Below are positions 9,435 to 18,693 of a stretch of 64,000 nucleotides of DNA, one piece after another; positions within the stretch are counted from its first letter, which is position 1; each line of letters begins with the position of its first letter. Under the pieces are notes generated by a model that saw nothing but the letters and a program-made list of their open reading frames with translations, made no database searches and was not told where the DNA came from. The stretch covers positions 104,870-168,869 of the forward strand of contig NZ_FQWX01000002.1 in assembly GCF_900129815.1 (NCBI RefSeq), written 5' to 3'. The translations under genes were made by a program, and so were the position numbers. The DNA is from Asaccharospora irregularis DSM 2635. Its GTDB lineage: Bacteria; Bacillota; Clostridia; Peptostreptococcales; Peptostreptococcaceae.

Positions 9435-10535
9435 ATGGAAAAAAATGATGTCTATTTATGGTTAAAATCTATAAGTGGAGTAACAGATAAAACAATAGAA
9501 AAGATAGAGGATAGTATAGAAGATATAGAGGATTTAATCTACTTTTCTGATAAGGAAATTTATAATTTGCAAAATATAAATTTAAATATAAAGGAAAATA
9601 TAGTAAAATATAAAAGTCGTGCTTACCTAGATAATATAAAGGAAAAATTATATAAGAAATCTGTTAAGTACGTTTGCAAGAATCATGATGATTACCCAGA
9701 GAAGTTAAGGAATATATATAATCCACCTAAGGTATTATTTTACAAGGGGGATATAAGCTTACTTAAAAAGAATTTTAATATAGCTATGGTTGGCTCTAGA
9801 AAGCCATCTTCATATGGCATAAATTGTGCAAAAACAATAAGTAAAAAACTCTCTAATGATGGAGTAGGTATAATTAGTGGCTTGGCCCTTGGAATAGACT
9901 CATATTCCCATTTGGGATGTTTAGAAGGTATGTCAAAAACTATAGCAGTATTAGGTTCTGGAGTTGACAATCCACTTCCAAAACAAAACATAGGACTTTC
10001 GGATAAAATATTAGCTGATGGAGGACTTATATTATCTGAATATGGTATTGATTCAAAAGTATTTCCTTATAATTTTTCAAATAGAAATAGAATAATAAGT
10101 GGCTTAAGTGAAGGAGTAATAGTAGTAGAAGCAGCTATGAAAAGTGGTGCGCTTATTACCGTTGACTTTGCTTTGGAACAAGGAAAGATGGTGTTTGCAG
10201 TACCTGGCAATATAAATTCAGAGATGAGTAGGGGATGTCATAAAATAATAAAAGATGGAGCCAAATTAATAGAAAATATAGATGATATATTAAATGAGTA
10301 CAACTTGATTACAATTAATAATGTTGAAAATAATAATAATTGTGATAATATAGTTTTAAATGCTGAATACAAAAAAATAATTGAACTTATAAAAAAAGAA
10401 GGTAGCTTGCATATAGATAAGATTTGTGATTATACTGGTATAGAAATAAAATATATCAATTCAATTTTAAATGAATTAGAACTAAAAGACCTGATAATAG
10501 AGATGAATAATAAAACTTATAGTTTAAATTTATAA
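9435..10535 (+). CDS. dprA: DNA processing protein DprA
   Basis: DprA binds incoming single-stranded DNA and loads RecA onto it. The 366-residue protein has an N-terminal SAM-like helical region, then the Rossmann-fold domain with MVGSRKPSSYG (about 115), GIISGLALGIDSYSH, AVLGSGVDNPLPKQN, LILSEYG and RNRIISGLSEGVIVVEA. A C-terminal winged-helix-like DprA domain follows (about 305-366). It starts 9 bases after comM and ends 22 bases before topA, consistent with co-transcription. Confidence 0.95.
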   Translation: MEKNDVYLWLKSISGVTDKTIEKIEDSIEDIEDLIYFSDKEIYNLQNINLNIKENIVKYKSRAYLDNIKEKLYKKSVKYVCKNHDDYPEKLRNIYNPPKVLFYKGDISLLKKNFNIAMVGSRKPSSYGINCAKTISKKLSNDGVGIISGLALGIDSYSHLGCLEGMSKTIAVLGSGVDNPLPKQNIGLSDKILADGGLILSEYGIDSKVFPYNFSNRNRIISGLSEGVIVVEAAMKSGALITVDFALEQGKMVFAVPGNINSEMSRGCHKIIKDGAKLIENIDDILNEYNLITINNVENNNNCDNIVLNAEYKKIIELIKKEGSLHIDKICDYTGIEIKYINSILNELELKDLIIEMNNKTYSLNL

Positions 10536-10557
10536 TATATAGTGGGGGTGTGGTGTT

Positions 10558-12624
10558 ATGGCCAAAACATTAGTCATCGTAGAATCGCCTGCAAAAGCAA
10601 AGACCATAGAGAAGTTTTTGGGAAAGAGCCATTATACGGTTAAGGCTTCAGTAGGGCATGTAAGAGATTTACCTAAAAGTAAATTAGGTGTGGATATAGA
10701 AAACAACTTTGAACCTAAGTATATAAACATAAGGGGAAAAGGTGATGTAATAAAGGGGCTTAAGAAAGAAGCAAAAAAGGCCAAGCGTGTGTATTTAGCA
10801 ACTGACCCTGATAGAGAGGGAGAAGCTATATCTTGGCATTTAGCTCATATATTAAGCTTAGATGAAAATGAAAACTGTAGGATAGAATTTAACGAAATAA
10901 CAAAAGAAGCTATTAAAAAGGCAATAAAGAATCCTAGAAATATAGATATAAACCTGGTAGATGCACAACAAGCAAGAAGGGTACTTGATAGATTACTGGG
11001 ATATCAGATAAGTCCAATATTATGGCAAAAAGTTAGAAAGGGTCTAAGTGCAGGAAGGGTTCAATCAGTAACTACAAAACTAATATGTGATAGAGAAAAA
11101 GAAATAAATGAATTTATACCAAAAGAATATTGGACAATAGATTTAGGTGCGAAAACTGAGAGTGGAGAAGGAATCAACTTAAAGTTTTATGGAAAAAACA
11201 ATAAAAAGATGGACCTTGAAAATGAGTCTGATGTAAATAATATTTTAGAGCACATAAAAGATAAGGACTTATTTGTAGAAAGCATGGAATCTAAAACAAG
11301 AAGAAAATCAGCACCTAAGCCATTTACAACAAGTATGTTACAACAGGAAAGTGCAAATAAACTTTCTTTTACAACTAAAAAGACAATGATGATAGCCCAA
11401 GAGCTATATGAAGGTATAGATATAGATGGTGAAGGTACTGTAGGTCTTATATCATACATAAGAACTGATTCAAAAAGAATATCAGAAGAAGCTAAGGAAA
11501 AGGCTAAAAGCTATATTTTAGATGAATTAGGAGACAAGTATTACAAAAATAATTCTGAAAAGAAAGAAAGTAAAAACAATAAAAAAGTTCAGGATGCTCA
11601 TGAGGCTATAAGACCGACATCAGTTGAGAGAACACCTGATAGTATAAAAGCTTCACTGAGTAAAGATCAGTACAAGTTATATAACTTGATTTGGAGAAGA
11701 TTTGTTGCAAGTCAAATGGAGGATTCAGTTTTTGATATTATAAATATAAATTGCAATATGGGCGAGGTTATATTTAAGGCAACTGGTTCAACTATGAAGT
11801 TTGATGGGTATACGAAAGTATATAACTTTACAGAGAGAGAAGATAAGATATTGCCTAAAATAGAAAAAGGTGATATTTTAAATGTTGAAGATATAATCCC
11901 AGACCAACATTTTACTCAACCTCCAGCAAGATATACAGAGGCCAGTTTGGTAAAAACATTGGAAGAACTAGGTATAGGAAGACCAAGTACATATGCTCCT
12001 ACCATAGCTACTATATTAAATAGGGAATATGTAGAAAAGCAAGGAACAAGTCTTCATCCGACTGAACTTGGGATAGTTGTAACCAATATTCTAGAGAGCA
12101 ACTTCCAAAAATTTATAGATGTTGATTTTACGGCTAATATGGAAAACCAATTAGATGCCATAGAGGAAGGCAATACAAATTGGAAAGATGTAGTGTCTGA
12201 GGCTTATGAACCTCTAAAAGAGGCTATAGAGGTAGCGATTGAAAGTATAGAAAAAATAAATATGGATGAAGAAACCGATGAGATCTGTGAGAACTGTGGC
12301 GAAAACATGGTCATAAAATACGGAAGATTTGGTAAGTTTATGGCGTGCAAAAACTATCCTGAATGTAAAACAACTAAGCCTTTAGTAAATAAAATTGGAG
12401 TTAAATGTCCAAAGTGTGAAGAAGGAGACATAATACTTAGAAAGTCTAAAAAAGGTAAAGCTTTTTATGGATGTTCTAATTATCCAGAATGTGACTTTAT
12501 TTCTTGGAATAAACCAACTGGAGAAAAGTGTAAAATATGTGGAGCGTACACTGTAGAAAAGACTACTAAGGCTGGTACTGAATTTGTATGTTCTGATAAA
12601 GAGTGTAATAAATCTAATAAATAG
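10558..12624 (+). CDS. topA: DNA topoisomerase I (type IA)
   Basis: Relaxes negative supercoils by transient single-strand cleavage. The 688-residue protein opens with the TOPRIM domain TLVIVESPAKAKTIEKFLG and TDPDREGEAISWH. The active-site tyrosine is in GLISYIRTDSKR (Tyr300). Two C-terminal zinc ribbons (CENCGENM ... CKNYPEC and CPKCEEGD ... CSNYPEC) plus a third, more divergent one (CKICGAY ... CSDKEC) bind DNA. The start follows GGGGGTGTGG. It ends the yraN-comM-dprA-topA run. Confidence 0.97.
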   Translation: MAKTLVIVESPAKAKTIEKFLGKSHYTVKASVGHVRDLPKSKLGVDIENNFEPKYINIRGKGDVIKGLKKEAKKAKRVYLATDPDREGEAISWHLAHILSLDENENCRIEFNEITKEAIKKAIKNPRNIDINLVDAQQARRVLDRLLGYQISPILWQKVRKGLSAGRVQSVTTKLICDREKEINEFIPKEYWTIDLGAKTESGEGINLKFYGKNNKKMDLENESDVNNILEHIKDKDLFVESMESKTRRKSAPKPFTTSMLQQESANKLSFTTKKTMMIAQELYEGIDIDGEGTVGLISYIRTDSKRISEEAKEKAKSYILDELGDKYYKNNSEKKESKNNKKVQDAHEAIRPTSVERTPDSIKASLSKDQYKLYNLIWRRFVASQMEDSVFDIININCNMGEVIFKATGSTMKFDGYTKVYNFTEREDKILPKIEKGDILNVEDIIPDQHFTQPPARYTEASLVKTLEELGIGRPSTYAPTIATILNREYVEKQGTSLHPTELGIVVTNILESNFQKFIDVDFTANMENQLDAIEEGNTNWKDVVSEAYEPLKEAIEVAIESIEKINMDEETDEICENCGENMVIKYGRFGKFMACKNYPECKTTKPLVNKIGVKCPKCEEGDIILRKSKKGKAFYGCSNYPECDFISWNKPTGEKCKICGAYTVEKTTKAGTEFVCSDKECNKSNK

Positions 12625-12802
12625 TGAAATTACATAAAATACGGAAAATTGGAAAAAATCAAAAAGTTATATTGAAAAAAAAGGTAAGATATGATAACAT
12701 GACAATTGTGTGACTTTGTTAAAATTAAAAATCATTGTAGATAATATTTTGAAAATATAAAAAATAGTAAATCAGCCGAAATTTCATAAGGAGATGATTA
12801 GT

Positions 12803-13588
12803 ATGGCAAGTGAAGTATTACAAAAGACGAGAAAGATAAATAGAACATTACAAACTAGTGGGGGAAGTAATGTTTCATTTGATTTGTTAGCAGGTTCGTT
12901 GAGCGAGGTTTTAAACTCTAATGTTTATGTTATTAGCGCTAAAGGAAAAGTACTAGGTTTTCATCTTAGTGATGTTGAGGATAGCTCAGTTATAGAGGAT
13001 GAAACTACAAAGCAAAAGAGATTCCCTAAAGAATATACAGAAAATATGCTTAAAGGTGATGAAACACTAGATAATTTAACAGGTCAAACATTGCTAGATG
13101 TATTTCCTTTCGAACACGATAGATTAGAAAAGTACACTACAATAGTTCCTATACTTGGAAGCGGGCAAAGACTAGGAAGTCTTGTGCTTTCGAGATATAA
13201 TGACAAATTTAATGATGATGATTTAGTAATAGCAGAGTATAGTGCAACAGTTGTCGGTATAGAAATATTGAGATCTATTGGCGAAGAATTAGAAATCGAA
13301 ATGAGAAAGAAAGCTGTTGTTCAGATGGCAATAGGAACACTATCATATTCTGAATTAGAAGCAGTTGAGCACATATTTAATGAGCTAGATGGTAAGGAAG
13401 GACTTTTAGTTGCAAGCAAGATTGCCGATAGAGTTGGGATAACTAGATCAGTTATAGTTAATGCTCTTAGAAAATTTGAAAGTGCGGGAGTAATAGAATC
13501 TAGATCATTAGGAATGAAAGGAACTCATATAAGAATCTTAAATGATAAGCTTATAGATGAGCTAGATAAGTTAAAAAATAATCAATAA
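12803..13588 (+). CDS. codY: GTP-sensing global transcriptional repressor CodY
   Basis: CodY represses amino-acid acquisition and stationary-phase genes when GTP and branched-chain amino acids are abundant. An ATG at 12794 lies inside the ribosome-binding site AAGGAGATGA, so I choose ATG 12803, which gives 261 residues and the family start [14 protein letters not shown]. The N-terminal GAF domain (about 1-155) binds ligands. The C-terminal winged helix includes [37 protein letters not shown] (conserved across CodY proteins). The usual codY partners clpYQ-xerC are absent; topA is upstream instead, as in C. difficile. Confidence 0.97.
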   Translation: MASEVLQKTRKINRTLQTSGGSNVSFDLLAGSLSEVLNSNVYVISAKGKVLGFHLSDVEDSSVIEDETTKQKRFPKEYTENMLKGDETLDNLTGQTLLDVFPFEHDRLEKYTTIVPILGSGQRLGSLVLSRYNDKFNDDDLVIAEYSATVVGIEILRSIGEELEIEMRKKAVVQMAIGTLSYSELEAVEHIFNELDGKEGLLVASKIADRVGITRSVIVNALRKFESAGVIESRSLGMKGTHIRILNDKLIDELDKLKNNQ

Positions 13589-13632
13589 TAAAATAACAAT
13601 CTAATTATATTGAAAATAAAATAACAATCTAA
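13587..13632 (+). repeat. Short direct repeat after codY
   Basis: A 19-base unit ending in TAACAATCTAAT occurs at 13587-13605 and again at 13614-13632, with a period of 27 bases. It begins within the codY stop-codon region and lies immediately before the terminator. No function is evident. Confidence 0.6.
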
Positions 13633-13633
13633 T

Positions 13634-13669
13634 CATAAAAAGTATCTATAACAATAGATACTTTTTATG
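13634..13669. terminator. Terminator after codY
   Basis: A perfect 16-bp stem CATAAAAAGTATCTAT / ATAGATACTTTTTATG with a 4-base loop; the T run is inside the 3' arm. Confidence 0.88.
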
Positions 13670-13810
13670 ATGTTTGGAAAGATTTATTAATATACAATCA
13701 AATCACCTAATGACGGATGGATGCATATAAAATTAGAGGTTTCAAAAAAGATAAAAGGCTATATAATAATTACTATAATGATTAAACAAATTAACGTTAG
13801 GAGGAGCTAT

Positions 13811-15085
13811 ATGCAACCACTAGCAGATAGATTGCGACCAAAGAAAATAGAAGAGATGATAGGTCAAACGCATATAATTGGAAAAGGAAAGATAATTAAT
13901 AAGCTTATAGAAAATAAGAATATCCCGAATATGATTTTATATGGACCTCCTGGTACTGGTAAAACAACATTGGCCAATATAGTGGCAGATGTTACCGGCA
14001 AAAAATATGTAAAGTTAAATGCTGTAAACTGCGGAGTAAAAGATATCAAAGAAGTTATTGATTCTGCTAAAAGAGATTTATTTTCCTATAATGGAATAAT
14101 TCTTATGTTAGATGAGATTCAGGCATTAAATAGAAAACAACAACAGTCGCTGCTTGAGGTTATTGAAGACGGATCTGTAACTTTAATAGCTAGTACTGCA
14201 GATAATCCGTATTTTGTAGTTTACAAGGCTATTTTAAGTAGAAGTACTATATTTGAGTTTAAGACTATAGAAAAGCAGGATATATTAAGAGGGCTTAAGA
14301 GAGCTGTCAAAAAGCTTGAATTAGACTCTAATTATGAATCTATAAATGTAGAAGAGAAAGCCTTAGAGTATATATCAGAGACATGCAATGGCGATATGAG
14401 AAGTGCACTTAACAAGTTAGAACTGGTATTTAATATAGGGATAGATATTGGTCTAAACCTTGTAAATATAACTTTAGATAATACAATTGAATGTTCTAGT
14501 ATAAAAATACTTAATTACGATAAAGGTGGAGACGACGGATATTCAATACTATCAGCATTTCATAAATCATTAAGAGGATCGGATGCTGATGCGTCTATAC
14601 ATTATTTGGCTAGACTAATTAAGGCAGGTGACATTCAAGGTATAACTAGAAGATTGTTATGTGTTGCCAGTGAGGATGTAGGATTGGCTGTTCCACAAGC
14701 TATAACAATAACTGAAGCCTGTGTTCAGGCTGCACTTCAGCTAGGATTTCCTGAGGCTAGGATACCACTTGCACAAGCTACAATATATTTAGCGCAATGT
14801 CCTAAATCAAACTCGGCGATTAATGCTATAGATCAAGCACTATCAGATTTAGATAATATAGAGACAGGAGATATACCTCTGCACCTAAAAGACTCACATT
14901 ATGCAGGAGCTAAGGATTTAGGGAGGGGGAGTGAATATAAATATCCTCATGATTATGTAAACCACTATATAAATCAGCAATATTTACCTGATCCTATAAA
15001 GGATAAGAAGTATTACATTCCAGCAGAGAATAAAAATGAAATTGCATTTGATAGGTATTGGAAGAATTTAAAGAATATTAAATAA
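13811..15085 (+). CDS. rarA: Replication-associated recombination protein A (AAA+ ATPase)
   Basis: RarA/MgsA acts at stalled forks and interacts with SSB. The frame runs back to 13721, but ATG 13811 has GGAGGAG upstream and restores the family start MQPLADRLRPKKIEEMIGQ, giving 424 residues. Walker A is YGPPGTGKTTLAN (about 52), Walker B ILMLDEIQALN, sensor 1 IASTADNP and the arginine finger AILSRSTIFEF. The C-terminal tetramerization part contains RRLLCVASEDVGLAVPQA and CPKSNSAINAIDQA. It appears to be a single-gene unit. Confidence 0.95.
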   Translation: MQPLADRLRPKKIEEMIGQTHIIGKGKIINKLIENKNIPNMILYGPPGTGKTTLANIVADVTGKKYVKLNAVNCGVKDIKEVIDSAKRDLFSYNGIILMLDEIQALNRKQQQSLLEVIEDGSVTLIASTADNPYFVVYKAILSRSTIFEFKTIEKQDILRGLKRAVKKLELDSNYESINVEEKALEYISETCNGDMRSALNKLELVFNIGIDIGLNLVNITLDNTIECSSIKILNYDKGGDDGYSILSAFHKSLRGSDADASIHYLARLIKAGDIQGITRRLLCVASEDVGLAVPQAITITEACVQAALQLGFPEARIPLAQATIYLAQCPKSNSAINAIDQALSDLDNIETGDIPLHLKDSHYAGAKDLGRGSEYKYPHDYVNHYINQQYLPDPIKDKKYYIPAENKNEIAFDRYWKNLKNIK

Positions 15086-15269
15086 TAAATTGTATTTTAA
15101 TTAGTTATAAACCTTTTAATTAGTTATAAATTCTTTATTTATGTTAAATGTTTGGTGTATAATTTATATAAATAGTAATTATTTATGCATTATTATCTAT
15201 ATAATATATAGAATTTCCAGTTAAAAATAGTATATATCTACATAAGGCGTTATATATTGGAGGGGGATT

Positions 15270-16052
15270 ATGCTTATAAAGATTGATAGTAGTTATAATG
15301 ATAAGGTTATAAACTATTTAAAAAGAGAGAGAGAATATAATTTAACACCAATTAATGACATAAATAAGTATGGATATGACCAAATGTTTTTTAATGTATG
15401 GGCTCAGGTCAATAGTAGAGGAGATATAAAGGCTATAATATTAAGGTATTTTAATATCATCAATCTATATTCTTATGGGGAATGTGATATACGTGAGATT
15501 TATAACTTAATTAAGTACTTTGATTACACAGAAATTACAGGAAAATATAGTACATTGAAACAATTACAAGACTATATTAATTTTCAAAAAAGTAGAACTG
15601 TCAACCTTTGCAAATTAGATACTGAGAAGTTTTTTGATATGATGAAAAATATAGAAAATAAAGGTACTAAAGTAAAAAGGGTGAAATATAGGAATCTAAA
15701 TAAGATAGTTAAGTTATATGAAGCTATAGATGAATTTGAGAATACTACTATAGAAAATATAAGGTATGGATTAAAATCTGGAAGAGGTTATTACATAGAT
15801 GACAATAAAAAAATTGTGTCTATGGCAAAGAGCACATCAGAAGGCAATGGTTATGCAATGGTAATAGGAGTAGGAACAGATCCTGAATATAGAAATAAGG
15901 GGCTTGCCACAAAGTGTATGGCTAGACTTTGTTTGGATCTTATTAATGAGGGGAAAATACCCTGCCTGTTATATGATAATGAAGTAGCTGGAAAAATGTA
16001 CAAAAAACTAGGATTTGAAGAAATTGGGAAATGGAGTATATGTTATAGGTAA
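15270..16052 (+). CDS. GNAT-family N-acetyltransferase
   Basis: A 260-residue protein whose C-terminal half (about 140-260) has the GNAT fold. The acetyl-CoA loop is VIGVGTDPEYRNKGLATKCMARLCLDL, followed by NEVAGKMYKKLGFEEIGKW. The N-terminal half resembles the extra domain seen in two-domain GNAT proteins of clostridia. AGGGGG precedes the ATG. It lies alone between rarA and iscR with a terminator after it. The substrate is unknown. Confidence 0.85.
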   Translation: MLIKIDSSYNDKVINYLKREREYNLTPINDINKYGYDQMFFNVWAQVNSRGDIKAIILRYFNIINLYSYGECDIREIYNLIKYFDYTEITGKYSTLKQLQDYINFQKSRTVNLCKLDTEKFFDMMKNIENKGTKVKRVKYRNLNKIVKLYEAIDEFENTTIENIRYGLKSGRGYYIDDNKKIVSMAKSTSEGNGYAMVIGVGTDPEYRNKGLATKCMARLCLDLINEGKIPCLLYDNEVAGKMYKKLGFEEIGKWSICYR

Positions 16053-16160
16053 GCACAATGTAACAAATTAAAAGTATATTAATTATGTTATATTACAAAA
16101 TTAAAATTTAAGATCATAAAATTAGTTTATTGAATTTAATTATTATCCAAATTTATTAAG

Positions 16161-16208
16161 GTAGAGCAGGAATTAGCAACATATTATTTCTTGTTCTACT
16201 TTTTTTAT
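16161..16208 (+). terminator. Terminator after the GNAT gene
   Basis: GTAGAGCAGGAA pairs with TTCTTGTTCTAC (16161-16172, 16188-16199; two G-T pairs) and is followed by eight T residues. The remainder of the gap to iscR, about 130 bases before the operators, holds no gene. Confidence 0.87.
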
Positions 16209-16339
16209 AATGTATGGGAAATTATATTCATTTCAAAAAATTATTATTTTAAAAGTTTTAGGTAGAAAATTTTTTTTGTTTATATAAATTTAATTCTAAG
16301 TTTAGGCTTATAATATCGGGGTATAAATATCTTATATTC

Positions 16340-16364
16340 AATTCATACAAAAATAGTATGAATT
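16340..16364. promoter_or_regulatory. Upstream IscR-type operator
   Basis: A perfect palindrome AATTCATAC - 7 bases - GTATGAATT lies just 5' of the -35 box of the iscR promoter. Its right half, AAATAGTATGAATTA, is repeated exactly in the second operator downstream of the -10. Rrf2-family regulators bind palindromes of about this size, and IscR autoregulation is well known. Confidence 0.7.
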
Positions 16365-16369
16365 AAATC

Positions 16370-16398
16370 TTGACAAAAATAGTCGGGTATAATAAAAT
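16370..16398 (+). promoter_or_regulatory. Promoter of the isc operon
   Basis: TTGACA (16370-16375) and TAAAAT (16393-16398) are spaced by 17 bases. The promoter is bracketed by the two palindromic operators, an arrangement expected for repression by steric block or looping. Confidence 0.65.
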
Positions 16399-16410
16399 AA
16401 ATTTGAAAGT

Positions 16411-16435
16411 AATTACTACTGAAATAGTATGAATT
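16411..16435. promoter_or_regulatory. Downstream IscR-type operator
   Basis: AATTACTAC - 7 bases - GTATGAATT has the same spacing as the upstream operator. The left half is degenerate and the right half identical. It lies between the -10 box and the iscR start. Centre-to-centre distance between operators is 71 bases, about seven helical turns. Confidence 0.68.
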
Positions 16436-16461
16436 AGATTTAGGTATAGAGGGTGATAAAT

Positions 16462-16908
16462 ATGAAGCTGTCAACTAAGGGCAGATATGGTTTAAAAGCT
16501 ATATTTGAATTATCACTTAATCAAGATGATGGACCGATTCCTTTAAAATTAATTGCCAAGAGGCAAAACATATCGGATCAGTATTTAGAACAGATATTTT
16601 TAACATTAAAAAAGGCTGGTTTGGTAAAAGGTGTGAGAGGAGCTCAAGGAGGATATTTGCTCGGCAAAGATGCTAAGGAAATAACCGTGGGTGATATACT
16701 TACAGCATTAGAAGGTCCAGTTTCTTTATCTGATTGTGTGTTAAATGAAGATGTATGTGAGAATTCAAATACATGTGTAACAAAAATTGTTTGGGAAAAA
16801 ATCAAAAATGGTATAGATGAAGTAATAAGTTCTATTACTCTTCAAGACATGATAAACGATTACAACAAAAATAAATTAGAAAACGATATAACTAATATAA
16901 AAAAATAG
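16462..16908 (+). CDS. iscR: Rrf2-family Fe-S cluster regulator IscR
   Basis: Senses Fe-S cluster status and represses the isc operon. A GTG at 16453 falls inside the ribosome-binding site GAGGGTGA, so ATG 16462 is preferred, giving 148 residues starting MKLSTKGRYGLKAIFEL, the family signature. The winged helix includes KLIAKRQNISDQYLEQIFLTLKKAGLVKGVRGAQGGY (seen at about 29-65). Cluster ligands Cys92, Cys99 and Cys105 are in a CVLNEDVCENSNTC segment. Two palindromes flank its promoter. iscS follows after 14 bases. Confidence 0.95.
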   Translation: MKLSTKGRYGLKAIFELSLNQDDGPIPLKLIAKRQNISDQYLEQIFLTLKKAGLVKGVRGAQGGYLLGKDAKEITVGDILTALEGPVSLSDCVLNEDVCENSNTCVTKIVWEKIKNGIDEVISSITLQDMINDYNKNKLENDITNIKK

Positions 16909-16922
16909 ATATGGAGATGAAT

Positions 16923-18104
16923 ATGATGGAAAAAAGAAGATTATATATGGATTACTCTGCAACCACTCCTGTTAAAAAGGAAGTATTAGATGAAATGATG
17001 CCTTACTTAACAGATTATTTCGGAAATGCATCTAGCTTCCATACATTCGGAAGAGAAGCTAAAAGTGCTTTAGATAAGGCAAGAGAGCAAGTTGCAAGTC
17101 TTATAAATGCAAAGCCAAATGAAATCTATTTTACAGCTGGTGGTTCAGAAAGTGATAACTGGGCTTTAGAAGGAATAGCTTATGCCAATAGAAACAAAGG
17201 AAATCACATAATAACATCAAAAATAGAACATCATGCGATACTTCATACATGTGAGTACTTAGAAAAACATCATGGTTTTGAAGTAACTTACTTAGATGTA
17301 GATGGCGAAGGTAGAATAAGATTAGAAGATTTAAAAAATGCTATAAAAGATACAACTATACTAATAAGTATAATGTTTGCAAATAACGAAATAGGTACTA
17401 TACAACCTATAAAAGAAATAGGACAAATAGCAAAAGAGCACAATATAGTATTCCATACAGATGCAGTTCAAGCAGCTGGAAATATACCAGTAGATGTTAA
17501 AGAATTAGAAGTAGATTTAATGAGTATGTCTTCTCATAAAATATATGGACCAAAAGGTGTAGGAGCTTTATATATAAAAACAGGAACAAAACTTCATAAC
17601 TTTGTTCATGGTGGAGCTCAAGAGAGAAGAAGAAGAGCTGGTACTGAGAATATACCAGCAATAGTTGGATATGGTAAAGCTGCTGAATTAGCAAAGGCTA
17701 ATATGGACAACCATATATCTACTCTTACAAGACTTAGAAATAGATTAATGAATGAAATATTAGAGAGAATACCAAACACTAGAGTTAATGGTAGTGTAGA
17801 AAATAGATTACCAGGGAACATAAACTTCTCATTTGAGTTTATCGAAGGAGAGGGAATATTATTACTACTAGATATGTTAGGTATAGCAGCATCAAGTGGT
17901 TCAGCTTGTACGTCTGGTTCATTAGATCCTTCTCATGTTCTTATGGCAATAGGTCTACCACATGAGATAGCTCATGGGTCTTTAAGACTTACAGTAGGAG
18001 ATTTTACAACTGAAGATGATATAGATTATATAGTAGAAAATTTACCGGGAGTTATAGAGAGATTAAGAAGTATGTCACCTCTTTATAACGAATCAAAAAA
18101 ATAA
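16923..18104 (+). CDS. iscS: Cysteine desulfurase IscS (NifS class)
   Basis: PLP enzyme that removes sulfur from cysteine for Fe-S clusters and tRNA thiolation. An in-frame ATG at 16911 lies within the Shine-Dalgarno region GGAGATGA; ATG 16923 (or 16926) is the likely start. Motifs are YMDYSATTPV at the N-terminus, HTDAVQAAGN, the PLP lysine in SSHKIYGPKG (Lys206) and the sulfur-accepting cysteine in SSGSACTSGS (Cys329). The position between iscR and iscU, with mnmA next, indicates supply to both Fe-S assembly and 2-thiouridine formation. Confidence 0.95.
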   Translation: MMEKRRLYMDYSATTPVKKEVLDEMMPYLTDYFGNASSFHTFGREAKSALDKAREQVASLINAKPNEIYFTAGGSESDNWALEGIAYANRNKGNHIITSKIEHHAILHTCEYLEKHHGFEVTYLDVDGEGRIRLEDLKNAIKDTTILISIMFANNEIGTIQPIKEIGQIAKEHNIVFHTDAVQAAGNIPVDVKELEVDLMSMSSHKIYGPKGVGALYIKTGTKLHNFVHGGAQERRRRAGTENIPAIVGYGKAAELAKANMDNHISTLTRLRNRLMNEILERIPNTRVNGSVENRLPGNINFSFEFIEGEGILLLLDMLGIAASSGSACTSGSLDPSHVLMAIGLPHEIAHGSLRLTVGDFTTEDDIDYIVENLPGVIERLRSMSPLYNESKK

Positions 18105-18141
18105 ATTCAACAAAATATTGTATTTACAGGAGGGAAAGATT

Positions 18142-18582
18142 ATGCAATACAGTGATAAAGTAATGGAGCACTTCATGAACCCTAGAAACATAGGAGAAAT
18201 AGAAAATGCAAGTGGAGTAGGCGAAGTAGGAAATGCTAAATGTGGAGATATAATGAAAATATTCTTAGATATAGATGGAGATATAATAAAGGATGTTAAG
18301 TTCAAAACATTTGGATGTGGTTCAGCAATAGCTAGTTCTTCTATGGCTACAGAAATGATAAAAGGAAAAACAATACAAGAAGCTTTAGAATTAACTAATA
18401 AAGCAGTTGCAGAAGCCCTAGACGGCTTACCACCAGTAAAAATGCACTGTTCAGTATTAGCAGAACAAGCAGTAAAAGCAGCATTAATAGATTATTCTAA
18501 AAAGAATAATATACACATACCAGAATTAGACGATGTGGTTATAGATGATGATCATCATCATGATATAGAAGAAGAAGCATAA
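18142..18582 (+). CDS. iscU: Fe-S cluster scaffold protein IscU (NifU N-terminal type)
   Basis: Scaffold on which clusters are built with sulfur from IscS. The frame reaches back to 18118, but ATG 18142 has AGGAGGG in front and gives 146 residues. The three ligand cysteines lie in GNAKCGDIMKIF, KFKTFGCGSAIASSSM and VKMHCSVLAEQAVKAA. The tail DDDHHHDIEEEA is an acidic, His-rich extension seen in clostridial NifU-like proteins and may bind metal. A terminator follows, which closes the isc operon. Confidence 0.94.
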   Translation: MQYSDKVMEHFMNPRNIGEIENASGVGEVGNAKCGDIMKIFLDIDGDIIKDVKFKTFGCGSAIASSSMATEMIKGKTIQEALELTNKAVAEALDGLPPVKMHCSVLAEQAVKAALIDYSKKNNIHIPELDDVVIDDDHHHDIEEEA

Positions 18583-18587
18583 ATTAT

Positions 18588-18630
18588 AAAAATCTTCGGG
18601 GTGGATTGTTCTCCCCGAAGATTTTTTAAT
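18588..18630 (+). terminator. Terminator of the isc operon
   Basis: A 14-bp stem AAAAATCTTCGGGG / CCCCGAAGATTTTT with an 11-base loop, one of the most GC-rich stems in the window. Confidence 0.92.
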
Positions 18631-18693
18631 AATGTGACAACTTTTACTTTTAAAAAAATGACAAAATATATATAATATATAAGACGAGGTGAT

